In this document: in pieces, positions 19,917-27,558 of the stretch | How the letters are laid out: each line of letters starts with the position of its first letter | Position numbering within the stretch: the first letter of the stretch is position 1 | Assembly (NCBI GenBank): GCA_000969725.1 | Contig: JXSR01S073654.1 | Direction: 5' to 3' (one strand) | Source: Ophiothrix spiculata | Lineage: Eukaryota > Echinodermata > Ophiuroidea > Amphilepidida > Ophiotrichidae | Length of the DNA: 27,558 nucleotides | Notes under the pieces: model-generated | What the model was told of the DNA's origin: nothing | Databases searched by the model: none | What the model saw: only the letters and a program-made list of their open reading frames with translations | Made by a program: the position numbers and the translations under genes

Positions 19917-20052
19917 ATTATGCAATTAATTGATTTAATTAGTCTCATCAATAACATAATGAACTCCTTACAGAGATGCAATGTCAATTGGGCATAACTC
20001 AATCAGATCAACTCACTCAATACGGCAAGCTCTGTGGTGTCTTTGAAACTCT
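19917..20052 (+). promoter_or_regulatory. Second orphan copy of the homeobox promoter module
   Basis: It shares with gene A's module ATGCAATTAAT, TTTAATTAGTCTCATCAAT (19934-19952), AATTGG, GCATAACTCAATCAGA, ACTCAATAC and CTGTGGTGTCTTTGAAA. No homeobox exon follows within the window on either strand. It lies on + about 4.8 kb outside gene B's promoter and could be the remains of another copy or a distal enhancer. It is more decayed than 2772-2930 in the CACCGCC part but retains the TCATCAAT core. Confidence 0.55.
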
Positions 20053-20158
20053 ATTTTTGAGTAGATTTCATCATAAAAACATTGAAACTTTGAAAATTGA
20101 CGGCAATTGCTATTTGTTTTAAAAGGGCACCGCATTTTCCTCTGCATACTTGAAAATC

Positions 20159-20226
20159 TGATTGACCATGTACGTATTCGAAATTTGATTGACCATGTAT
20201 AACAAACTTGAAAATTTGATTGACCA
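20159..20226. repeat. Three spaced TGATTGACCA motifs
   Basis: TGATTGACCA occurs at 20159-20168, 20186-20195 and 20217-20226 within a degenerate tandem unit of about 27-31 bases (CTTGAAAATTTGATTGACC). TGATTGAC resembles a PBX/MEIS half-site composite. A simple minisatellite is equally possible. Confidence 0.6.
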
Positions 20227-20410
20227 CATGATCTTAACTGGAACACTGATTGGTACACTTGAGTTATTTATTGTCCGTTTAGTGATTAACCTCGATTATT
20301 TTTCAAGTTGTTTTTTTTGCTTAGGATCGTAACGGTCATTTTAGGTAAAAGCTGGTAAACATGACATTAAGTTGGAAAGACACTACTGTATCGTCATTAA
20401 GACTTGCATG

Positions 20411-20540
20411 TACAGGGTGTCCAAAAAAACAACATCTTAAAATCTTTGCGTGTAATTTTCTTAGGTTTAACAGATAGTCATAAAGTATTTTTAAGGTTGC
20501 ATTTTATAGTCCATGAATTGAACTTTAAGATACTTAAATT
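20411..20540 (-). mobile_element. Partial copy of the GTGTCCCAGAAAA element
   Basis: The stretch starts ACAGGGTGTCCAAAAAAAC and shares with the right end of 25734-26275 (inverse) the sequences TCTTTGCGTGT, TTTTCTTAG and TATAGTCCATGAATTGAA. It lacks a matching second end, so it is a truncated copy. Confidence 0.6.
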
Positions 20541-20554
20541 AGAACGGAACAATG

Positions 20555-20940
20555 GAAACAACTTTAAAATGATAAAATTCCGATAGAGATACATTTTCTC
20601 TTCCTTGAAATTGAAACGTCAATTTGAAACGTCACCCTACAACTGAACCCAAGCCTTTAGATTGCATCTACATAATAGTAAAGCAACCATTTGTTTTAAG
20701 TAAGGAATGGAAAAGATATACTTTTGGTCCCATCAAAAAGTTGACCCTTATGCTATCCCGTAAAATACCTTTTCAATTCAGGACTTTAAAATGATAAAAT
20801 CCCGATAGAGATACATTTTCTCTTCCTTGAAATTGAAACGTCAATTTGAAACGCCACCCTACAACTGAACCCAAGCCTATAGATTCCATCTACAAATTAA
20901 TAGAATTAATAGTAAAGCAACCATTTGTTTTATGGAAGGA
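20555..20940. repeat. Tandem duplication, about 225-bp unit
   Basis: ACTTTAAAATGATAAAAT, CGATAGAGATACATTTTC, CTTCCTTGAAATTGAAACG, ACAACTGAACCCAAGCCT and GTAAAGCAACCATTTG occur in order at about 20561-20700 and again at 20784-20930. The unit's tail (GTTGACCCTTATNCTANCCC) occurs at about 20741 and again after an insertion at about 21222, so the second unit is split. The copies are very similar, so the duplication is young. Confidence 0.75.
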
Positions 20941-20957
20941 ATAGGGGGAAATATTTC

Positions 20958-21215
20958 GGTCAGTTTCAGTTTCAGTTTCAGTTTAGTTTATTTGTTTTCT
21001 CTCAGCATATACAAATATATTAACAGTATATAACTATACAATGAATAACAATGTGAATAAGTACAAGCTTTGTATATATGTGAGACATGGATGCTTTCAA
21101 AAACGCAAAGCGTGTGGCAGAAGGCACCCATTTACTCAGAATGATACAATTATGGATAGAAATATTTTAACAAGAAATATTATGCAGATAAAGTAAATAA
21201 CAATTAGAATAATAT
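20958..21215 (-). mobile_element. Retroposon-like insertion with ACTGAA repeat tail
   Basis: On the minus strand it ends with CAAATAAACTAAACTG followed by about four ACTGAA units (20961-20986 on +). Such a short tandem tail is common at the 3' end of SINE/LINE-type retroposons. It splits the second unit of the 225-bp duplication, so it postdates it. No pol III boxes or reverse transcriptase are visible; class is uncertain. Confidence 0.45.
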
Positions 21216-21508
21216 CAAATAGTTGACCCTTATTCTAACCCGTAAAATACCATATCAATTCTGGACGGGAAAAAATCATCATCGACACAATTGTGAGTGT
21301 GTAATCTACCGAAGATAAATATTATATACATTTCTGCATTATTGGTGTGGTTTGGAATTTAATGTCCTATGGTAACTTCTTGGTCCTATCTGTTTTATTA
21401 CAGGGGGTATGAAATAATTCAATTTCGGTCACTAACCCTAAGACCAACATGATACACACTAAATAAATGTAATAGTTATTCATCCAGGAAGTGTCAAAGG
21501 GCCGCTGA
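21216..21508. other. Remainder of duplicated unit and non-coding spacer
   Basis: The first 55 bases complete the interrupted duplicated unit. The rest shows no feature. Confidence 0.4.
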
Positions 21509-21596
21509 TTGTTAATCGATTAATTACTTTGTTTTATTACAAAAACTTTGATTAATATAAAAGAGACCGACAGTGGCTTGATAGACTTTGTTTACA
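21509..21596 (+). promoter_or_regulatory. TATAAAAG-containing segment similar to 2270-2355
   Basis: It holds TATAAAAG at 21556-21563 followed by GACCGACAGTGG. The matching left segment has GATAAAAAAGGCACCGACAATGG spread over 2314-2336. The pair flank the cluster at its two sides on the same strand, so it may be a further shared piece of the duplicated locus or just a dispersed repeat. No exon follows within reach. Confidence 0.3.
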
Positions 21597-21819
21597 TTAT
21601 TTATGAGTATACTTAATCATGTTAGTAAACGCAGACGACTTTCCGGAAATTGCCGAAACCTGGTTCCGAAGCACGTTTACTCTATCCGATAGCTTCCGAT
21701 AACAAAAAATACCGAATTTTGTTAAGGGCATATGATGTTTGTCAGCTTAATGGCGACTTTTCTACCCGATATCAGATTGACTATTTTATTCATACGGGAT
21801 AAAGCCCGATGTGAAAGGA

Positions 21820-21975
21820 ATCTTAGTCCCCCTGAAATGGTAGTCCGCCTTTCATAGACCATAACGGAGTAAAGCGTGAAACTAATGTTGCGTGAGAGTT
21901 GTTAGCCTGTTATACTTTACTGTACAACCCACAATAAGAACGGAGGACTTACATGCCTGCTACACCTGAATGAAG
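21820..21975. repeat. Dispersed repeat related to gene A intron 2
   Basis: Second copy of the segment at 5970-6165 (see there), on the same strand. No terminal structure was resolved. Confidence 0.6.
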
Positions 21976-22812
21976 AGCATTTCCAGATAAGACTTGTCAA
22001 AAATACCCCATTAACACAATTTTTTACAAACTTAAAAGTTTGTAAAATTGTAGGCCTTCGAATTTAACAACAAGTACGACTACTGAGGCACTTTAACATT
22101 TTTATAGAAAGCGCTCGCAATTGCTTTCACTCGATCTCTTAAAAAAATGTCAGTGCTATCCTTTTGCTATGACCGGAAGTTGAAATAGCACTATAGTTGG
22201 GAACGGGAATGGATTTTTGTATATATAAAGTACTGACTTCAAAATTTGATATTTTGAAATGGCCATTAACAGTGCAGTGATGTCATACTAAAATTAATAA
22301 ATGGTCCTATGACCGATTTCTCTGAAAATTAGTCAGTAAATAAACAGAACGACAAAGTGTTATCATAATTTTTGTTACCCAACTCGTAAAATTGTAATGG
22401 ATTTTTCGAGTTACCGAGGCGAAAATTGCAATAGCTTTTCGGATGTTTGCAGACTTCTGGGTGGCATTAAGGAATCACCATTACAGAATAAAAGGTCCAA
22501 ATATACCTTTTAGGAAATATTATATTTTTAACGACATGTCATAAAACGTTTTAATGTTCTCTGCAATGTTGACTTCTTCAACGGAAAACAGCACGCGAAT
22601 CTCATGTAAACATATATTTAGTGACACAATTATGTAAACAACCTCTTTAAAGATATTTTCGGTATATTTTAAAACAATTACACATATTGGTTTAAGACAA
22701 AGAAACACTCGATTAATAAGATTAGCGGCTCTTTTAATGTTCTCCGATATGTAATTTTTTTAGTAAATGTTTTATTGGGGTCGGCGACCGAAACTGTAAA
22801 CTATATAGTATC
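21976..22812. other. Non-coding spacer with a hairpin
   Basis: A hairpin at about 22016-22053 pairs ACAATTTTTTACAAACTT with AAGTTTGTAAAATTGT. No exon or RNA gene is supported elsewhere here. Confidence 0.45.
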
Positions 22813-22905
22813 TTAAGGGTACGAGGAATCCATATGCTCAGGAAAATGTGAATCCTAACTATTTTTCAATCATGAAAAGATAAATAGTTTCCACTGCCTT
22901 TGCGG

Positions 22906-22974
22906 GGACTCGAACCATGAATTATGGGAGGGGTTAGTCATGGATTACGAAGCGAGAGATATACCGCTTAGCTA
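22906..22974 (-). repeat. tRNA-like pol III boxes (copy 3)
   Basis: On the minus strand the A box is TAGCTAAGCGG (22974-22964) and the B box GGTTCGAGTCC (22916-22906). This is the best match to the pol III consensus of the three copies. It still lacks a paired acceptor stem. Confidence 0.75.
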
Positions 22975-23554
22975 TTAAGGCAGCGTTGAGTTCGTGAACT
23001 AAAATCTAAAACATAAACATTAGAATGCCGTATTTTTCTTTTTTTTTACATAAAAATTGCAATTTTTGTCTCATTGGAATGCTCAATTTGTAAGTAAATT
23101 ATGTGAATGCATAAATCAGATAAAATGTAGATAATGTAGATACTTAAAACAGGCGATTCACAGCTCAAAGAGGCCAAACTCAGAGTTGTAATTCACGTCC
23201 GGATTTTCGGGCAAAACAACCCGGGTTTGATACATTATCATTCAAAATCAACTAAGCATATTTATAAAATATTGTTTGTAATTCAATAAGAAGTATCAAG
23301 CCTACAATCTGTCAAACTTTGAAACCAGTCGAATTGTTCGAACATCATGAAATTATGAGGTTTCGGCGAAAAAGGGTCAACTTTTTCGAAGTATAGGCGT
23401 CATTCTGACCTTGATAATGGACGTGAAATCACTAGTAAAGTTACATGTATAAACACGAGACTCTATGTACGCCGTGATATTCTGATAGGTGTAAATACAC
23501 TCTAAAAAAATTTAAATTTAAAAAAGAGTAAAATTTATCTCAATATTGTATATT

Positions 23555-24130
23555 TAAAAGGTGATCACCTCGTTTTTGAGTAACTCTTACTCAACCACGA
23601 TTGGGTAAAAACAAATACCAAACACATTGATTTAAAATTGACTCTGTATTGGTGTAAATAGAGTTAAAAAGGTGATCACCTTATTTTTAGAGTTAAATTT
23701 AAATCAAATTATAGAGTTTAAAATGTTTTTGGAGTTAAGTTAAAAAGGTGATCAACTCGTTTTTAGAGTTAAATTTAAACCTTTTAATGGAGTTGAAAAG
23801 GGGATCACCTCGTTTTTGGAGTTAAATTGAAACATTTTAATGAGTTAAAAAGGTGATCACCTCGTTTTTGGAGTTAAATTTAAACCTTTTAATGGAGTTG
23901 AAAGAGGGATCACCTCGTTTTTGGAGATAGATTTAAACCTTTTAATGAGTTAAAAAGGGGATCACCTCGTTTTGGAGTTAAATCTAAACCTTTTAATGGA
24001 GTTGAAAAGGAGATCACCTCGTTTTTTGAGTTTAAACCTTTTAATGGAGTTGAAAAGGTGATCACCTCGTTTTTGGAGTTAAATTTAAACCTCTTAATGG
24101 AGTTGAAAATGGGATCACCTCGTTTGTGGA
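23555..24130. repeat. Minisatellite, about 10 units of roughly 50-55 bp
   Basis: Each unit contains GGTGATCACCTCGTTTTTGG or a one- or two-base variant, then GAGTTAAATTTAAACC and TTTTAATGGAGTTGAAAA. GATCAC cores occur about every 50 bases from 23562 to 24112. The GGTGATCACC decamer is a perfect palindrome in several units, and GGGGATCACC in others. First units are longer and more diverged. Confidence 0.85.
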
Positions 24131-24152
24131 TTTATATCCAATAATGAAGTTA

Positions 24153-24605
24153 GTTAGTGGAGTGAGGATTTTCGGAGTTCGAAGGAAAATTTGCAGAACT
24201 TGTCTTTACCTATACATGTTTGTTGAATCTGTCGTTGTCATGTTTGAATTGATTTTTTGTTGTACAGCTGTACGGCTGGCCTAGGTCAGAAGGACTTGCG
24301 CTCCCTCCCGCCCCTCGAATGACCAAATCTACAGGGAATGGACTGGTCCAATTTCCACCCTAAAAATCGATTGTACAGATTTTGTACCACCAACCTGATC
24401 TCCCATCTCCGAAAGTTTTAGGTTAAGCTTAACTGTATTGCTGTAACACCCACATGGTCAGGTACCGTACAGCTGTACAACGAAATCAATTCAAACATGA
24501 GAACGACAGATTCAACAAACATATACGCTGTCACTGAAAACAAGTTGAACAACTTACTTACCCGTAAATTTTCCTTCGAACTCCGAAAATCCCCACTCCA
24601 CTAAC
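24153..24605. repeat. Inner inverted repeat of the 1.5-kb transposon
   Basis: The left arm 24153-24276 and right arm 24465-24605 are inverse copies: GTTAGTGGAGTG, GATTTTCGGAGTTCGAAGG, AAAATTT, ATGTTTGTTGAATCTGTCG, CATGTTTGAATTGATTT and GTACAGCTGTACGG. The GC-richer 188-base loop has no open frame of note. A second small inverted repeat (TACGCTGGTTCCC) lies at about 24655-24668 and 24732-24747. Confidence 0.75.
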
Positions 24606-25101
24606 TTGCCCTGTACGAAAGTGTCCACCATGATTCACCATGGTCATGCACGAGTACGCTGGTTCCCCGCGCCTTTGGTTTTCACACTCACCACGTGCAC
24701 GAACTGAGCCGATATAAGCGTCACTGAGATCGAGGGAACCAGCGTAATGCACGAGGCACTGGATATGCACGTTCCAACAAGTTTAACTCAAGTGTTGTTT
24801 TATTATTTACTACACAGACCTGTTAAAAGCGTAAAATTACCCTCAAATGAGTAAAAACAAATCAAATTTTTAGTTAAATAGGAAAATGGGTATCAGGTGT
24901 GCGTTGTTCAGTTTTTACTCAAGTGAAGAGGTAAAATGAGAAAATGGAAATTTTACTCTGCTGATGAGTGAATTTTCAACTTTTAACTCAACCCATTTTA
25001 CTCCGCATCAGTTAACGACTTATTTTTTGCTGTGTAGGTAAAAACTTGCAGTAAACATGACATTTAGCCGAGCGAGACGTTTTTAGGGACTGTAGCCTTA
25101 A

Positions 25102-25733
25102 TGCTCGTTTTCAGTTTAACTTATAGGAAATAGACGGTAATTCATCGATAGTTGTTAAAGTAAAATGTCACACCATTTTAGTATTTGCTGGTTGGCGCGA
25201 TACATGTATATTTAGAAACAGAAACAGTACTAATAATTATTATACCTTATATCCGTAGCAAAACAATCTTGTGGGAAATATTTGTGTAACGAAACTGAAG
25301 CCTTTTTTCCCCTGCCATTCAAGTACAAATATATACTGACATGGTCCGATTTTTCAAATTTTAGTTTTCTTTGCCATATGAAAGATCACCACTTAATATG
25401 TTTTAATTTCAAATTTCAGTTAAATCGGAACAACCGTTTTGATTTTATGAGCAATTTTGTATTTTCCACTTGCCTATACTTTACTGTGTTAGTAATTTTA
25501 TGGTTACCATTATTTAACACATTTTCACTTATATCTCAAAAATGCGCCAAATTACAGCCGTAAAATTTCACATGGGTAATGAGAAAATTATGAGGAATAT
25601 TTTGGTACCAAAATCTCAGAAAGTTTGAAAAAATGCTGACCCAATCGGACAGGGCTCGTTTAAAGATCCCTAGGGACCTAATAGTGACTAAAATTTAGTT
25701 GATAGTTACCGAGGAGCACAGCCCCGAATTAAC
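25102..25733. other. Non-coding spacer
   Basis: The open frame at 25282-25563 is AT-rich and Phe-rich, without a domain, signal or splice context that I recognise. I do not call it a gene. Confidence 0.4.
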
Positions 25734-26275
25734 ACAGTGTGTCCCAGAAAAAAAAAACACTTTACAATATCTGAGTGTAAAGTTCTTGGTTTTTCGAATA
25801 GTCAGAACATATGTAGAGATATTACATTTATTTCAATATAACGTTTGTTTCATTTCAATCTGAAATCTAGAACAAAAGTTATGCATTGTTGAACATTGGA
25901 TGTAAATGTCCTGGTCCAATTTCCCGATCCTTTTGAATGAAGTTCTATTGAGTAATGTCCTTGACCTGGTCACTCAACTGTATAACGATGTTTACTAATT
26001 TATTAATGTGTATTTTATCTTTTACCTATACTGAAAAAATAAACACATTTTGTTGAGCAAAAATCATAAAATTGGACCAGACAAAATCCCACTCAAACAT
26101 TAAATTGATTAAAACATAACTTTTGTTGTACATTACCAATTGAAATAAAACAAACGGTATATCTTAAATTTCAATTCATGGACTATAAAATACAATCGTT
26201 TCACTTTCTGACTGTCCGTTAAATCTAAGAAAATAACACGCAAAGACTGTAAGGTTTTTTTCTGGGACACTCTGT
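25734..26275. mobile_element. MITE with ACAGTGTGTCCCAG ends, 542 bp
   Basis: ACAGTGTGTCCCAGAAAAAA starts at 25734, and the inverse of ACAGAGTGTCCCAGAAAAAA ends at 26275. Subterminal blocks also pair (GTGTAAAGTTCTTGG with the inverse right arm). A central pair of long inverse segments surrounds a TTGAAC/CATTAA region. The end type GGTGTCCCA-AAAA is common in Tc1/mariner-like MITEs; assignment is tentative. A fragment lies at 20411-20540. Confidence 0.7.
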
Positions 26276-26540
26276 AAGATAGCTAAATTTTAGTCACCGA
26301 AGGCCCTGGTTTTAACCAGAGATCTGAAAACGAGTTATATAAAATAGTAAATATTTATAATTATGTGACACATTACATCAAAAGCTACAAGTTGTATACT
26401 TTTTCAGATTTTCACGTCGTTTGAAAGGCAAATTATTGAGCTTTAAATTGACACCTTGTTTGTGAAAATTAAAGTTTGGGGTTTGAGTTATGATAAATAG
26501 TGACAATAATGTTCTTATTATTTTGTTTATAATTTGCCAA
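26276..26540. other. Non-coding spacer
   Basis: CTAAATTTTAGTCAC at 26283-26297 is the inverse of GTGACTAAAATTTAG at 25684-25698, outside the neighbouring MITE. Nothing else is recognised. Confidence 0.45.
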
Positions 26541-27060
26541 TAGAACCCTTTTCTGTACCTTTTTTGGTTCTACAAAAAACCTGTTTAAAAATGATTGGGT
26601 GTCTTATAAAACCAAAAAAGGTGCAGAAAAGGGTTCTAGCCCCAAAATGGTTCCTTCAGCTTCAAGAACCCTTTTTGAACAAAAACCAGAGAACCCTCAA
26701 AGCTTCTTGGTAAAACAGAAAAAGGTTTTAATGAAGAAAAACATATGTAAATACTTTAGAGGACTAAGTTTGCATTCTCTTCGATACATTTGCAGATATG
26801 TGAAGATAGAACTGGTATCGTTCCCCTGATCGCCCCTCCCACGGACCCAGCAACGAGCCCAGGCATCGCGCGATGCCTGGGCGAGGTATCGTTCCCCTGA
26901 TAGTGAAGACTGAAAGTAAATTAGGCCTTGATGGCCTACTAACAGTTTTAAAGGTTCTTCAGAGAACCATCAAAGGTTCTTGTTAGAACATTTTAGACGA
27001 AAGGGTTCTCCCAGGAGGACAAAAGAGGGTTCTTAATATAACTGCAAAAGGGTTTCTTCT
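26541..27060. mobile_element. AGAACCCTTTT-rich repeat element
   Basis: AGAACCCTTTT/AAAAGGGTTCT and GGTTCT motifs recur in both orientations at about 26542, 26562, 26627, 26661, 26690, 26952, 26975, 27002 and 27028. The ends read TAGAACCCTTTT on the left and AAAAGGGTTTCTTCTA on the right, weakly inverse. It probably is a degenerate MITE. It is interrupted by a GC-rich palindromic block at 26814-26901. Confidence 0.5.
26814..26901. repeat. 17-bp direct repeats around a 26-bp perfect palindrome
   Basis: GGTATCGTTCCCCTGAT occurs exactly at 26814-26830 and 26885-26901. Between them is a GC-rich segment with a perfect 26-base palindrome at 26857-26882, centred on CGCG (CATCGCGCGATG core, CCCAGG/CCTGGG arms). 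The composition is unlike the AT-rich surroundings. Confidence 0.85.
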
Positions 27061-27558
27061 ATTTCTTTTTTTCTGAGAATGGTACATGAAGAGTAGAGTC
27101 TATAGATTATATATACATTAACCTTGAAAATTGACTTAACTCACAGTATCCTTTTTAAAAATGGTAATAAGAATACTGACTTTTTGTCAAAACGGTCCAA
27201 TTATTTTGTAGCTTCAATCATTCTATCTTATTCATATGCAGTCAAGATACGTATTATGGAATTACAGATTATACTTTAGACCTTTAATGTTAGCAGCAGC
27301 ATTTGCTTTCGTTAAAAGAGTTAAAATTTAGTGTTGCTTATTTTGTCGTTTCTGCTGCTAGCATTGGAAGTCTGATTTATCGTTTGCAATTCCTCATAAG
27401 TATCAGTTCTACGATCTGGCAATATCGGATTATCCGAACTGCGTAAATTTTAAGTCAAAACGAAAATATAATTTAGAGACATGACAAAAATTGTGATAGT
27501 CTGCTAATGTAAGCATTCAAAATCTAGCAGTGTATATGACATTCCACCATCTCGTTGT
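27061..27558. other. Non-coding right edge with dispersed repeat
   Basis: Positions 27360-27450 are the inverse copy of the repeat at 9715-9830 (GTCTGATTTATCGTTTGC, ATTCCTCATAAGTAT, AGTTCTACGATCTGG). No gene is seen. Confidence 0.5.

Larger units (their letters stand above)
23498..25034. mobile_element. 1.5-kb TA-inserted transposon carrying a minisatellite
   Basis: It begins CACTCTAAAAAAA and ends with the inverse of CACAGCAAAAAATAA. TA is present at both junctions (23496-23497, 25035-25036), and copy 2 of the host element has the uninterrupted site. A TA duplication suggests a Tc1/mariner-like or similar transposase acting in trans. Contents are a minisatellite at 23555-24130, a 125-140-base inner inverted repeat, a loop, and further nested hairpins. 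No transposase or other protein is visible; the open frame at 24558-24770 falls across the inner arm and is not convincing. Confidence 0.75.
22813..25101 (-). mobile_element. TTAA-bounded repeat with tRNA-like promoter (copy 3), interrupted
   Basis: Minus-strand copy. It ends with TTAAGGGTAC at 22813-22822 and GTAGCCTTAA at 25092-25101. Sequence 22813-23497 and 25035-25101 are the two halves; a 1537-base transposon separates them. The order of internal blocks follows copy 2. Similarity among the three copies is strong enough to align throughout but not identical. Confidence 0.7.

Noticed and set aside
23555..24130. Regular repeats resembling a CRISPR array
   Set aside because: Units are contiguous variants without unique spacers, lie inside a transposon, and the genome is animal.
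24558..24770. 70-codon minus-strand frame with relatively GC-rich codons
   Set aside because: It spans the inner inverted arm and nested hairpins of the minisatellite transposon; no recognisable domain.
25282..25563. 93-codon plus-strand frame
   Set aside because: Phe-rich AT-driven composition, no domain, no homologue recognised and no splice context; kept as non-coding.

Overview
The window is AT-rich animal DNA. It carries spliced genes with GT-AG introns, a high density of small inverted-repeat transposons, minisatellites, tRNA-like pol III promoter boxes and one 945-base assembly gap. Nothing is bacterial or viral. The homeobox gene type and the repeat style fit an invertebrate deuterostome (hemichordate, echinoderm or amphioxus), but that placement is inference.

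Only two protein-coding genes can be supported. They are close paralogues facing tail to tail: gene A on + (exons 4862-4976, 5587-5795, 7560-8156; 306 aa) and gene B on - (exons 14669-14555, 13920-13721, 13017-12433; 299 aa). Each encodes a short N-terminus with an eh1 (Groucho-binding) motif, a paired-class (PRD) homeodomain with Gln50 and no paired domain, and a Ser/Pro/Tyr-rich C-terminal half. Intron 1 is phase 1. Intron 2 is phase 0 and splits the homeodomain between positions 46 and 47, the usual PRD-class site. Both proteins probably act as DNA-binding repressors, but gene A has Arg in place of the last eh1 Leu.

Layout: 1-1230 holds a diverged copy of gene A's 3' flank with a conserved AATAAA; 1890-2052 is a complete hAT-type MITE; 2772-2930 is a decayed copy of the homeobox-gene promoter; 3701-4314 is a TTAA-bounded repeat with tRNA-like A and B boxes; 4401-8900 is gene A; 8900-12430 is non-coding with foldbacks and a 74-base poly-C tract; 12433-15114 is gene B with its promoter; 15120-17157 holds a MITE and the gap; 17158-27558 is repeat-rich non-coding DNA with another decayed promoter copy (19917-20052), two more tRNA-like elements and a 1.5-kb minisatellite-bearing transposon.

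The main reading is a small, actively rearranging homeobox cluster. There are two apparently intact genes, four copies of one promoter module (two with genes, two orphaned), an orphan 3' flank, and an exon/intron fragment buried in gene A's second intron. Lineage-specific PRD genes of this sort, such as the multicopy sea-urchin pmar1/phb repressors, are a plausible comparison but orthology cannot be shown here.
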